A stretch of 64,000 nt of DNA. It comes from Chryseobacterium balustinum (lineage in GTDB: Bacteria > Bacteroidota > Bacteroidia > Flavobacteriales > Weeksellaceae). A program made the position numbers and the translations under genes. The number at the start of each line of letters is the position of its first letter. Within the stretch, counting starts at the first letter, position 1. The stretch spans positions 1-64,000 of the forward strand of contig NZ_FUZE01000022.1 of assembly GCF_900168205.1 (NCBI RefSeq), read 5' to 3'. Below, piece by piece: positions 51,729-61,179 of this stretch. The notes beneath the pieces are model-generated. The model made no database searches. It was not told the DNA's origin and saw only the letters and a program-made list of their open reading frames with translations.

Positions 51729-54722
51729 ATGAAAAAATCCTATTACAATATAGGAGGTATTTTCTTTGGCCTTATGCTGACAACAGTAAGCATCAATATA
51801 CAGGCTCAAAAACGCGCCATTTCCGGTACGGTCACTTCATCAGATAAACCCCTTGCAGGAGTTGTAATCTCTCAGGAAGGCAGTGATCAGGTAACACTTA
51901 CCGGCAATAACGGAACCTACCGACTGGAGGTTAATACAGAAAATCCCATCCTATTGTTCAGACATCCTGATTATGCAGAAGTAAAAATTACAGCAAATAA
52001 TCAGACCGTCGTAAATGTCAGCTTAGAACAAAAAGTAAAGGGAATCGAAGAAGTTATTCTCAACGCAGGCTACTACAAGGTTCGAGATAAAGAAAGAACC
52101 GGTAGTATCGCCAAAGTTTCAGCAAAAGATATAGAAAATCAGCCTGTTACCAATGTACTTGCCAGTGCCCAGGGTCGAATGGCAGGAGTAAGCATTACCC
52201 AAAACTCAGGAACTCCCGGAGCAGGTTTTGATATTCAGATACGAGGCAGAAACAGTCTTCGCACACGTGCGAATTCGGATACCGACGGAAACCAACCCCT
52301 ATATATAGTGGATGGTGTTCCGATTGGAGGAAGTGTTACCTCAAGATATGGAGCCGGAATTTTACCGAATGCCGATATCAATCCTTTAAATGCAATCAGC
52401 CCCAACGATATTGAAAGTTTTGAAATTCTCAAGGATGCTGATGCCACCGCCATCTACGGTTCGCGTGGAGCAAATGGAGTAGTACTCATTACCACCAAAA
52501 GAGGAAAGAGAGGAAATGTTAAACTTTCCCTGAATTCTTCTTATGCTCTGAGTCAGACTTTATCCAACCTCAAGATGATGAATACAGAACAGTATATCGC
52601 CATGAGAAAACAGGCTTTTGCCAATGACAATATTTCTGTATATCCTGCCAATGCCTACGATGTGAACGGTGTTTGGGACAGCAACCGTTACACGGACTGG
52701 AGAAAAGAACTGATCGGGAATTTTTCCACTTTGTCCAACACACAGCTTTCATTAAGCGGAGGAAGTGAAACCACCAGTTTTCTCGTAAGCCTGGGGCATA
52801 TGGCACAGACCACAGTATTCGGTCAGGATTTCAGGTACAGAACCAATACGGTTTCAGGAAATATCAGCCACCGCTCTCAGGACAGAAAATTCAGTTTTAA
52901 TTCATCCAGTTTATTTTCATCATTAGATAATAATCTGATCAATTCTGATATCACAAGGAATGCATACAGTCTTTCTCCTAATGCACCCGCCTTATATGAT
53001 GCCAATGGAAATCTGAATTGGGAAAACAATACGTTTACCAATCCTGTTGCCGCTTATGAGAATTCATATTCCAATGATAATCTTCAGTTTATGAATAATA
53101 TGAGTGCGGAATATGAAGCATTTGAAAATGTCAGGATTAAGGTTAACGGAGGATTTAACTATAATACCCTTGAAGAATGGTCTTTACGTCCAAGTACGGC
53201 TTTTAATCCTTCCACTGGAGCAACTTCGCTTAATTCACAGTCTTCCAAAAGCAACATGAACCGTTTTTCTATGGTCATCGAACCACAGATCACCTGGCTG
53301 TATAAAAAAGGAAAACATCAGCTGGATATGTTGGTAGGTGGAACTTATCAGAGAGATACCAACGGATCGGGTGCTATTCAGGGAACCGGTTATGAAAGTA
53401 ATTCCTTTATCAATAATATTGGAGCGGCACAGACCAAGGTTATTCTGGATCATATCACCACAGAATACCGATATGCAGCATTTTTCGGAAGGGTCAATTA
53501 TCAGTTTGATAAAAAATATATTGTCAACATTACCGGAAGACGAGATGGAAGCAGCAGGTTTGGAAGCAATAACAAGTTTGCCAATTTCGGTGCGGTAGGA
53601 GCAGCATGGCTATTTTCAGAAGAGAATTTCTTGAAAGATAGTTCATGGTTGAGTTTTGGAAAACTGAGAGGAAGTTTTGGTTCCTCAGGTAGTGATAATA
53701 TAGGAGATTATCAGTATCTGAATACGTTTGCAACATCAACACTGATTTATAACGGAACATCAGGACTCAGCCCAACCAAATTATTCAATCCTGATTTCAG
53801 TTGGGAAAGAACAGTGAAAATGGAGGCGGCTCTTGAACTGGGATTGTTCAAAAACAGACTGAACATGACGGCAGCATATTACAGAAACCGCTCCGGAAAT
53901 CAGTTGGTAGGCTACCAGCTTCCCGCAGTCACAGGGTTCAGTTCGGTTTTAGCGAACTTGGATGCAGTTATTCAGAATACAGGCTTTGAATTTGAATTGA
54001 GAGCAGATGTTCTGAAATCTGAAAACTTCTCATGGAACAGTTCTTTTAATATAACATTTCCTCAGAATAAACTGATTTCATTTCCAGGTCTTGAAGGGTC
54101 TACCTATGCGAACAACTATATTGTTGGAGAACCCATATCAATCATTAAACTGTATCAGTTAACGGGCGTAAATCCCGCTACAGGATTATATAGCTTTACG
54201 GATTTCAACGGTGACGGAAGAATCTCATCACCGGACGACCGCCAGATTGTGGAAAATATAGGCCAGCGGTTTTTTGGAGGATTAAGCAATGAGCTGAGAT
54301 ACAAAAACTGGAACATATCTTTCCTGTTACAGTTTGTAAAACAAAAGAGCCGAAATTACAATTCAATTATAACATCACCGGGTATTATGACCAATCTTCC
54401 GGTGGAAGCGCTCAATGTCTGGTCTCCTCAAAATCCAAACGGACTTTATATGCCGTACAGATCTGTGAATTCATCTTCTAACAGTCTTTTTCAGACCAGC
54501 ACGGCCAGTGTGTCTGACGGATCGTTTATACGCTTGAAAAATGTTCAGATCAATTATACCATTCCGATGCGCTCATCAGTATTTCGGGAAGCTAAGGTCT
54601 ACTTTCAGGGACAGAATCTTCTGACATGGACGAAATATTTTGGAATTGATCCCGAATTTATATCCGTAGGTTTCTTACCGCCTCTGCGCACTTACTCATT
54701 GGGAGTACAGCTGACCCTTTAA
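51729..54722 (+). CDS. SusC/RagA-type TonB-linked outer-membrane protein
   Basis: This 997-residue protein has a signal peptide (about 1-26, ending IQAQ). A carboxypeptidase-regulatory-like domain follows (about 30-105), then a TonB plug (about 115-235: NVLASAQGRMAGVSITQNSG, FDIQIRGRNS, SFEILKDADATAIYGSRGAN), and a 22-strand-type barrel ends SLGVQLTL. It imports a ligand across the outer membrane using TonB, with SusD as lid. Substrate is unknown, but the S9 peptidase downstream suggests peptides. SusD begins 40 bases after. Confidence 0.94.
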   Translation: MKKSYYNIGGIFFGLMLTTVSINIQAQKRAISGTVTSSDKPLAGVVISQEGSDQVTLTGNNGTYRLEVNTENPILLFRHPDYAEVKITANNQTVVNVSLEQKVKGIEEVILNAGYYKVRDKERTGSIAKVSAKDIENQPVTNVLASAQGRMAGVSITQNSGTPGAGFDIQIRGRNSLRTRANSDTDGNQPLYIVDGVPIGGSVTSRYGAGILPNADINPLNAISPNDIESFEILKDADATAIYGSRGANGVVLITTKRGKRGNVKLSLNSSYALSQTLSNLKMMNTEQYIAMRKQAFANDNISVYPANAYDVNGVWDSNRYTDWRKELIGNFSTLSNTQLSLSGGSETTSFLVSLGHMAQTTVFGQDFRYRTNTVSGNISHRSQDRKFSFNSSSLFSSLDNNLINSDITRNAYSLSPNAPALYDANGNLNWENNTFTNPVAAYENSYSNDNLQFMNNMSAEYEAFENVRIKVNGGFNYNTLEEWSLRPSTAFNPSTGATSLNSQSSKSNMNRFSMVIEPQITWLYKKGKHQLDMLVGGTYQRDTNGSGAIQGTGYESNSFINNIGAAQTKVILDHITTEYRYAAFFGRVNYQFDKKYIVNITGRRDGSSRFGSNNKFANFGAVGAAWLFSEENFLKDSSWLSFGKLRGSFGSSGSDNIGDYQYLNTFATSTLIYNGTSGLSPTKLFNPDFSWERTVKMEAALELGLFKNRLNMTAAYYRNRSGNQLVGYQLPAVTGFSSVLANLDAVIQNTGFEFELRADVLKSENFSWNSSFNITFPQNKLISFPGLEGSTYANNYIVGEPISIIKLYQLTGVNPATGLYSFTDFNGDGRISSPDDRQIVENIGQRFFGGLSNELRYKNWNISFLLQFVKQKSRNYNSIITSPGIMTNLPVEALNVWSPQNPNGLYMPYRSVNSSSNSLFQTSTASVSDGSFIRLKNVQINYTIPMRSSVFREAKVYFQGQNLLTWTKYFGIDPEFISVGFLPPLRTYSLGVQLTL

Positions 54723-54762
54723 TTAAATGATTTTGAATTTGAATTTTTAAAACAAAAAGAAA

Positions 54763-56139
54763 ATGACAACTAATATTAATAAAATAACGGCAATAGCAAT
54801 ACTTTACGTCCTCACTACACTGATGTCGTGCGAAAAAATGCTGGAAGTAGATCTTCCGGAAAATCAGATGCTGTCTGAAACAGTGTTTCAGGATGCCCAA
54901 ACTGCTAATTCGGTACTTTCGGGGTTATACGCCGGAGTTTGGGAAGCTTCCCCGATTGCAGGAGATCAGAGCGGCAGAATTCTGAGTCTTTATACCGATG
55001 ATCTGACGTATTACGCAGTCAACGCAACCAACGGGCTTCCCGAGATTTCAAACAACACATTGATAGATACCAATCAATTTGTAAGCTCAGTATGGTCTGC
55101 AGCCTATCAGAAAATATATGTCAGTAATTCGATAATCGAAGGACTGGAGAGCTCAAATTCTATATCAGCTGATGAAAAAAACAGAATGACAGGGGAAGCT
55201 TTGACCATCCGTTCTTTGCTCTTTTTTTATCTGCAGCAAATCTATGGTGATATCCCGTATCCCGTTACCACTAATTATCAGATCAATCAATCCATTGCCA
55301 AGACAAATTCTGAGGAGGTTTTACAGCGAATTGAATCAGACCTTAAAGAAGCAGTGGAACTGTTACCGGATCAATACCGTTCTGCAGAAAGGATTTTCAT
55401 TAACAAAAAAACGGCTCAACTGATGCTGGCAAAAGTTCAGATGCAGAGATCAAAATATGCTGAAGCTGAAAGTACTTTAAAAGCCGTCATTCAAAGTCCT
55501 CTGTACCAGTTTCAGAATGATATTACAAAAGTTTTTCTAAAATCAGGAACTCACATCATCTGGCAACTTAAACCAAAGAATAGTGGTGATCCTGTCAGGG
55601 AAGCTACCCTCTATTATTTCGCCAATGTAGCACCTTCTTCTATGTCCCTGTCTCCGGCTCTTGTCAGTTCATTTCAGACCGGTGATCTTCGTAAACAGTA
55701 TTGGATGGCGACCGTTACCGTGGCAGGAACGACTTGGTACCGTGCAGAAAAATATAAGGCAAGATCTGCTAATACAACGGAAAACTCTATTGTTTTCAGA
55801 CTGGAAGAGGCTTATCTTCTTTTAGCTGAATCTTTGGCTAAACAAAATAAGACTGCGGAAGCGCTTCCTTACATCAATCCTATAAGACAGAGGGCAGTTC
55901 AACCCCTTTTGACAAGTTCAGTTTCACAGAACATTCTCCTAGATGAAATTCTGAAAGAAAACAGAAAAGAGTTTTTTACGGAAATGGGTCACCGGTTTAT
56001 AGATCTGAAAAGAGCGGGGCAGTTGAATATTTTGCAAACGACTAAGCCAAATTGGAAGGACTTTCATAAAGTTTGGCCTCTGCCGCAGAAGGAACTGTTA
56101 ATGAACTCCAATATGAACCCTCAAAATACAGGATACTAA
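54763..56139 (+). CDS. SusD/RagB-family outer-membrane lipoprotein
   Basis: This 458-residue lipoprotein has the lipobox LMSC near residue 23. It has the SusD stretches DAQTANSVLSGLYAGVWE near 45, GEALTIRSLLFFYLQQIYGD near 144-163, the tetratricopeptide-like helices (KKTAQLMLAKVQMQRSKYAE) and the C-terminal ENRKEFFTEMGHRFIDLKRA. It binds ligand at the cell surface and closes over SusC. Its stop overlaps the start of the peptidase (TAATG). Confidence 0.93.
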   Translation: MTTNINKITAIAILYVLTTLMSCEKMLEVDLPENQMLSETVFQDAQTANSVLSGLYAGVWEASPIAGDQSGRILSLYTDDLTYYAVNATNGLPEISNNTLIDTNQFVSSVWSAAYQKIYVSNSIIEGLESSNSISADEKNRMTGEALTIRSLLFFYLQQIYGDIPYPVTTNYQINQSIAKTNSEEVLQRIESDLKEAVELLPDQYRSAERIFINKKTAQLMLAKVQMQRSKYAEAESTLKAVIQSPLYQFQNDITKVFLKSGTHIIWQLKPKNSGDPVREATLYYFANVAPSSMSLSPALVSSFQTGDLRKQYWMATVTVAGTTWYRAEKYKARSANTTENSIVFRLEEAYLLLAESLAKQNKTAEALPYINPIRQRAVQPLLTSSVSQNILLDEILKENRKEFFTEMGHRFIDLKRAGQLNILQTTKPNWKDFHKVWPLPQKELLMNSNMNPQNTGY

Positions 56140-58631
56140 TGAGAACCGTTTGTCTTTTATTATGGCTTTTCTCAGGTATCCTGATCAAAGCACAGAAAAC
56201 TGATGCCGAAATGGATCAATGGATGTCTCGTTTTTCAACAGCAATAGGTGGCTTGCAGGTAACAGTTGATCAACGGTTTGCCTCAGTAACGAAATATTAC
56301 AGGAAGAATTCAGATACAATTCTGATTTTTGATACAAAATCAGAGAAAAAGATTGTAGATACTCTGCTAAAAAAAAGCAAAGTAACATTTCTGAATAACA
56401 CTCTTTTATTTGCCGTAGGTAACAATACAGCAGAACTGATAGAGCTGCCGTCAAAAAAGAGCAAGAAGTTTGATCAAATAATTAGTGGAGAAATTCTGTC
56501 AGTATCAAAACAGGTGGTTCTCCTTGATTATGCTAAAAGTATCAATATCTATGACTATAAGGGAAAACTTCTGCATTCTTCAAAAGGAGTGCAGGATCTT
56601 ATTTCGGATGGGGACGGCAGAGTATATCTGGTTTATAAAAATGGTAGCACCTCTGAAATTGCTGTATGGAATGGTAAAACTGTAAAAACGATACATACAA
56701 CGAGCAATGGTATTAAATCAATAAAGTACCTGCCATCAAAAAAGTTCATTTCATTGACAGAAGAATATCGGAAAGCAGATGATTTAGAATTAAGTATTTC
56801 TTTAATCCGAACATCCGATAATTATTTCTTTAAGAAGAAGGAAATAAGTTCCGGTGGATTTGAATCAGTTAAAATATCTGAGGTTCATGATTCAGATAAG
56901 TTCCTGATTGATTTTCAGCATATCCAGCAACCACAGAAAGATAAAATGGTTGAGGTATGGTATAGTGGAGATAAACGGCTGCGGGACAAAAAAGACGGAA
57001 CAAAGCATCATCGGTACTTACACTGGAACATTTCAAAAGATGAGATCATAGAAATACCGGCAGATCGTTTTTCTGATTATATCGGGATGAACGATGCCCG
57101 CTACCTTTGGGCATATCATACGGACGAAGAATTCACCTACACAGGGTATCGGAGTTTTAATGTATTCAGATATGATACACATAGTGATAAGGCTGAACGT
57201 ATCTTTGACAATGTCGAAGAATTGGTCATGAGTGAGAACCGCAGATTTACACTTGCATACCGTATTGACAAAAAAATGTGGATCTTATATGACCATTTTC
57301 TTAATAAGACAAAAGACATTGAGACTACTGAAAAGCTTAGCAATCCTGTGATGATGTCTGATCAGGCAGCCTTATTTGAATGTGCAGACGGGTTGTTCAG
57401 ATATGATCTGATAAAAGGCAGTTCAAAAAAAATTATTGTTTCAAAAAATTCAAAAGTGACCTTTCATAATTTACTCGGAAACATGATCTATCATTTAAGT
57501 AATTTTAAATTTGTCGAAAGAAGTGCCGATGCAACGAAACCTTTAATATTACAAGTAAAAAGAACAGATCATAATGATAACGGCTATTTCACATTTCTGA
57601 ACGGAATGATAAAGAATATAATTCCTTATACTCCCAACAGAATCAAGGATTTTAAATATGACAAAAAGAAAAACAAAATATTTATTGTAGAGGAAAATTT
57701 TAATGTACCCGCTAGTCTCTATATAACTGAAAAAGGAAATCCAGAAAAAAAATTATTATACCGTATAAATTTGCATGATCAAAAAGCAAAGCTTATCAAA
57801 CAGGATATTCTATCTTATAAAAATAGCGCAGGAACTTCTTTAAAAGGAATTCTTACTTATCCAGTTGATTTTGATCCCTCGAAAAAATATCCTCTCGTAG
57901 TTCATATCTACAGTTTACTCTCCGGAAGCGCAGATAAGTACCTTTACCCTGACTGGGGTAATACTGGTTTTAACAAACGTATGCTTATAGAGAATGGTTA
58001 TTTTGTTTTCCAACCTGATATACTATTCGATAAGAGGGGAACAGGTATATCTGCTCTGGATTGTGTGAACAGTGGTTTAGATGAAATTGTAAATCATTCT
58101 AATGTGGATGCATCCCGTTTAGGGTTGACCGGTCATTCTTTAGGAGGATACGAAACCAATTTCATTGCAACACATTCCAAACGCTTTGCAGCATACGTTA
58201 CAGGTGCATCATTAGGTGATATTCCTCACTTTTATTTTTCGTTCAGCGATCTTTTTAATGTTGCCAATTATATGCGGTTTGAAAATGGTCAGTTTGAAAT
58301 GGCGGTATCCTATGCTGCTAATAAAGACCTGTATTTCCGTAACAATCCGATTAATTATGTGGAAAATGTGAGTGCACCGGTCTTGATATGGGCAGGAAAA
58401 AAGGATACTAATACTCCTTTGGATCAGCCTATGAGTTTCTTTATGGGATTGCTGCGAAATGACAAGAAGGCTGTGGTTTTACTGTATGACAAGCAGGAGC
58501 ACTCTTTAAAGGATGATTCTGAGGAAATCAAAGACCTTAATAATAAGGTAATGGATTGGTGGAATTATTTTTTAAAAAAAGAGGAAAATATTGACTGGAT
58601 TAGTCAGGAAATAAAAAGGGACGCTCAATAG
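56139..58631 (+). CDS. Prolyl oligopeptidase-family (S9) peptidase
   Basis: This 830-residue protein has a signal peptide (TVCLLLWLFSGILIKAQ), a beta-propeller-like central region and a C-terminal alpha/beta-hydrolase. The nucleophile Ser is near 665 in TGHSLGGYETNF, Asp near 755 in AGKKDTNTPLD and His near 787 in KQEHSL. It would cleave peptides in the periplasm or at the surface. I chose ATG 56139, overlapping the susD stop; 22 open codons upstream lie inside susD. Stop codon lies inside the terminator hairpin. Confidence 0.9.
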   Translation: MRTVCLLLWLFSGILIKAQKTDAEMDQWMSRFSTAIGGLQVTVDQRFASVTKYYRKNSDTILIFDTKSEKKIVDTLLKKSKVTFLNNTLLFAVGNNTAELIELPSKKSKKFDQIISGEILSVSKQVVLLDYAKSINIYDYKGKLLHSSKGVQDLISDGDGRVYLVYKNGSTSEIAVWNGKTVKTIHTTSNGIKSIKYLPSKKFISLTEEYRKADDLELSISLIRTSDNYFFKKKEISSGGFESVKISEVHDSDKFLIDFQHIQQPQKDKMVEVWYSGDKRLRDKKDGTKHHRYLHWNISKDEIIEIPADRFSDYIGMNDARYLWAYHTDEEFTYTGYRSFNVFRYDTHSDKAERIFDNVEELVMSENRRFTLAYRIDKKMWILYDHFLNKTKDIETTEKLSNPVMMSDQAALFECADGLFRYDLIKGSSKKIIVSKNSKVTFHNLLGNMIYHLSNFKFVERSADATKPLILQVKRTDHNDNGYFTFLNGMIKNIIPYTPNRIKDFKYDKKKNKIFIVEENFNVPASLYITEKGNPEKKLLYRINLHDQKAKLIKQDILSYKNSAGTSLKGILTYPVDFDPSKKYPLVVHIYSLLSGSADKYLYPDWGNTGFNKRMLIENGYFVFQPDILFDKRGTGISALDCVNSGLDEIVNHSNVDASRLGLTGHSLGGYETNFIATHSKRFAAYVTGASLGDIPHFYFSFSDLFNVANYMRFENGQFEMAVSYAANKDLYFRNNPINYVENVSAPVLIWAGKKDTNTPLDQPMSFFMGLLRNDKKAVVLLYDKQEHSLKDDSEEIKDLNNKVMDWWNYFLKKEENIDWISQEIKRDAQ

Positions 58632-58643
58632 CGTCCCTCCTTT
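58613..58643. terminator. Bidirectional terminator between peptidase and DUF6520 genes
   Basis: GGGACGCT (58618-58625), loop CAAT and AGCGTCCC (58630-58637) form a perfect 8-bp stem. On the plus strand CTTTTT follows closely; on the minus strand TTTTTAT follows. It serves both convergent transcripts. Confidence 0.85.
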
Positions 58644-58645
58644 TT

Positions 58646-58921
58646 CTAATTAGGAATCTCAAAGAGTTCACTTCCACACATGGTTCCTGAGCCTTCATTA
58701 TGAAGATCAGTAGTGCCGTCAACTTCCCATTTACAGACAATACCATTATTAACATCACTACACTGTTGCTCAGCATTTTGACATTGGAACTGTCCTCCTC
58801 CTACGCTCACAATTCTGTACGCAGGTACTAAAGCTTTGTTACTCTTTTTTGCTACATTGGTAGCAAGTGCTGACCCTGTGCCCACTAATACAAGGACAAC
58901 AGGAAAAAGAAATTTTTTCAT
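58646..58921 (-). CDS. DUF6520 family small exported protein
   Basis: This 91-residue protein has an N-terminal signal peptide (MKKFLFPVVLVLVGTGSALA) and a mature part with four Cys (FQCQN, QQCSD, VCKWE, MCGSE). This is the DUF6520 pattern of small secreted peptides in Flavobacteria and Sphingobacteria, often linked to MauE-like genes. Function is unknown; disulfide bonds are likely. It is last in a minus-strand set with the MauE-like protein, 21 bases away. Confidence 0.8.
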   Translation of the reverse strand: MKKFLFPVVLVLVGTGSALATNVAKKSNKALVPAYRIVSVGGGQFQCQNAEQQCSDVNNGIVCKWEVDGTTDLHNEGSGTMCGSELFEIPN

Positions 58922-58942
58922 AATAAAGAAATTTGATTGTGC

Positions 58943-60460
58943 CTACTCTTGGATACGGTTTTCGGCTACCCCGTTTTTAAAATATTTTGTCAGAGAATTT
59001 GTCAGGCGGTACTGAATGAGCTGATTTCCTGCAATGACGTACAAGTGCTTATCGGTAACTGCAAAATCTGACATCTCTGAATCTTTGTAATGATCAATGT
59101 AAATACTCCCGATATATTCCTGCTTATTGATATTGTAAACATCAATTGTTCTGCTTTCCTTCCATCTTTTGACGGGTTCATGCTGGCCTCTTAAGTAGGC
59201 AGGATTAAATAAAAGTCCGTTGAAAATTTTCGCATGGCCATTGACAAGCAATGCTGGTTTAGACATTTTAAATCTTCCGTCGGATAGGGGAGTTACCTTG
59301 ATCTGGGCAGTAGTTGTTGTATCAATAGTTGATAACCTCCGTTGAAGTTCCATTGTTGAATCCATCACAAGAAACTGATTACGGTAAGCATGAATGTAAG
59401 TCACTTGAGCTGATTTTGGATTTGAAGAAAGATAACCGTCCGAATCAAATACCCCATCAGATTGTTTTTCCAGAAGTTTCGGAAATAACTGCACTTCATT
59501 TTTCCCATTGCTTCCAATCTTCAATACACCAAGTGTAAGATTTTTAGTTGTTGATGACAACGCTCTGATTGCCATCCTGTTACTGTTGATAATTTCTATC
59601 TGACTGAAAAAAGCATCCTTATAACTGATAACCTCCGTTTCAGGACGGCCTAACTGCCCTCTTGATATTACAGGCACTGTACCGTCGTATATAAAATAAT
59701 TGTTACCATAGACTTTAACCTCAATCTTTCTATATGGATATTTTTTAAGATCCAGATCCATTTTTAAATTGGGACGTTTTTTAAGCGATGAGTCAACAGT
59801 CAGTAGATTTTGTGGCATGGTTCTGTTTCCAAGATATACCTTTTGATTATCAGATCCTGCAAAATAGTACGTGTTGTTTTCGAGAGCAATACTTTTTGTT
59901 TTTAGAACAGGATGCATTAAAAACCTTCGTGTAAAATTATTTTCCTTCTTAATCACATAGTCTGATCTTAAAAATAAAAAAAGAATAAGGACAGCACTTA
60001 GAATATTGGAAGTTACGAGTGATAGAATAACAGTTTTACGTGGATATTCTTTCTTTGTATATAAAAAGACAGCTACAATTCCCAGCACTACAGCACTGAT
60101 ATTAAAAATAAGGTGTTCTGTCCATCCCAGCTTTTCCAAAATACCTCCGCATGAACAGGGAACGAAATCACTATAATTTAAAATTAAATAGATGTAGACC
60201 GTAAACGCTGTCATCAATGCGGTTGATGAATGTAATCCCAAGAGAAATGTTTTCGGAAAAATCAGCATCAGTACGATGAGCAGTTCTGCAATAATTACTG
60301 CATATGATACAAATCCTGCATAAGCACTTAACAATGGTGACTGTCCGATCTGAACCTGGAAATTCTCAAAATCCATCATTTTACTTATACTTGCATAAAT
60401 AAACAAAAGAATAAAAAAGTAGGAGATTCCGGTTACGATAAAACGAGTTGATTTTTTCAT
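58943..60460 (-). CDS. MauE/DoxX-like membrane protein with C-terminal propeller-like domain
   Basis: This 505-residue protein has an N-terminal MauE/DoxX four-helix membrane domain (about 1-135) with Cys102 and Cys104 in VPCSCGGILEKLG, as in MauE, which helps form disulfides. A fifth membrane segment follows near 148-165, then a large extracytoplasmic domain of repeated beta strands (from about 190). The gene lies between DUF6520 and the 54-residue gene; both encode Cys-containing products. A role in oxidising or sensing those peptides is inferred. Confidence 0.75.
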   Translation of the reverse strand: MKKSTRFIVTGISYFFILLFIYASISKMMDFENFQVQIGQSPLLSAYAGFVSYAVIIAELLIVLMLIFPKTFLLGLHSSTALMTAFTVYIYLILNYSDFVPCSCGGILEKLGWTEHLIFNISAVVLGIVAVFLYTKKEYPRKTVILSLVTSNILSAVLILFLFLRSDYVIKKENNFTRRFLMHPVLKTKSIALENNTYYFAGSDNQKVYLGNRTMPQNLLTVDSSLKKRPNLKMDLDLKKYPYRKIEVKVYGNNYFIYDGTVPVISRGQLGRPETEVISYKDAFFSQIEIINSNRMAIRALSSTTKNLTLGVLKIGSNGKNEVQLFPKLLEKQSDGVFDSDGYLSSNPKSAQVTYIHAYRNQFLVMDSTMELQRRLSTIDTTTTAQIKVTPLSDGRFKMSKPALLVNGHAKIFNGLLFNPAYLRGQHEPVKRWKESRTIDVYNINKQEYIGSIYIDHYKDSEMSDFAVTDKHLYVIAGNQLIQYRLTNSLTKYFKNGVAENRIQE

Positions 60461-60485
60461 GTTTTCATATGTTATGGATTAGCAT

Positions 60486-60650
60486 TTAGGAAAGCAACAG
60501 TTTCCAACAGGTTTTTCTTCCACAGTATGCAGGCATTACTTCTCCTTTCATAATGGTAATTGTAGTTTTAAAATTCCCCATACTTTCCCAAATGCCGCTC
60601 GCCGGACATGGTAAGCCTGTGGCAATTGATATGTAGGTATGAGGAATCAT
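60486..60650 (-). CDS. 54-residue cysteine-containing small protein
   Basis: A short gene from the ATG at 60648-60650 to the TAA at 60486-60488. The product begins MIPHTYISIATGLPCPASGI and carries Cys15, Cys43 and Cys48 with MPAYCGRKTCWKLL near its end. It has no signal peptide. Sequence order and Gly/Cys-rich ends suggest a conserved small protein of the MauE cluster, seen by context and not by a named family. Spaced 25 bases before the MauE-like gene and 10 bases after the lipoprotein gene. Confidence 0.6.
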   Translation of the reverse strand: MIPHTYISIATGLPCPASGIWESMGNFKTTITIMKGEVMPAYCGRKTCWKLLLS

Positions 60651-60660
60651 AGGTCATATT

Positions 60661-60903
60661 TTATTTGTTATTTTTATTTATCTGCCGCCAATTGTCACCA
60701 TCTCTTACAGGTTCATCGGGTTCATCAGGCGGATCGGGATCTAAGATTTGTCCAGATCTTGCAGAATCATTTCGCATCGTAGCGTTATTACTTACAATTT
60801 CTGATGTTACACGATCTGAAGTCACGTCTTCATCTCGCTGAACACAGTTTTGTAGAAAAACTGTACATGTCACTAAGCTTAAAATTGGGATAAACTTTTT
60901 CAT
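60661..60903 (-). CDS. Small lipoprotein
   Basis: This 80-residue protein has a lipobox FLQNC (Cys20) and a polar mature part with a Pro/Asp/Glu run (LDPDPPDEPDEPVRDGDN). Predicted to be tethered to the outer membrane. It is the first gene of the minus-strand set: lipoprotein, 54-residue protein, MauE-like, DUF6520. Function is unknown. Confidence 0.7.
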   Translation of the reverse strand: MKKFIPILSLVTCTVFLQNCVQRDEDVTSDRVTSEIVSNNATMRNDSARSGQILDPDPPDEPDEPVRDGDNWRQINKNNK

Positions 60904-61001
60904 TTTAATAATTTAATTTGGTTATCCCGGCCGGATTATATTAGAATTCTGATGTCAAAATTATAGGGCTGGCGACCAAAAAAAAACTGTTCTGAGGTGC
61001 G

Positions 61002-61033
61002 ATTTTAAAATTGAGACGTCTCAATTTTAAAAT
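61002..61033. promoter_or_regulatory. Perfect 32-bp palindrome between divergent transcripts
   Basis: The left arm ends AAAATTGAGAC (61017) and the right arm begins GTCTCAATTTT (61018), giving a perfect palindrome of 32 bp. It lies in the 276-base divergent region between the lipoprotein and the AraC-type regulator, with no T tract expected of a terminator. It is a strong operator candidate. The sequence from 60904 to 61179 holds no gene. Confidence 0.7.
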
Positions 61034-61144
61034 TGATACAAGCACAAAAACACCGTGGATGCTTATCAATCAGTAAAATGTGAGGTTTGGGTGTTTGAGG
61101 ATCTTCATTTCTCCACAACCTGATTTATTTAAACACAAAATGTC

Positions 61145-61152
61145 TATTTTTG
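61145..61152 (+). promoter_or_regulatory. Promoter -7 element for the TPR/AraC regulator
   Basis: TATTTTTG matches TAnnTTTG and is 27 bases before the ATG at 61180. No good TTG -33 box is found at the usual spacing. Confidence 0.4.
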
Positions 61153-61179
61153 AAATGGTGAGGTTCTTAAAATAAGCAT

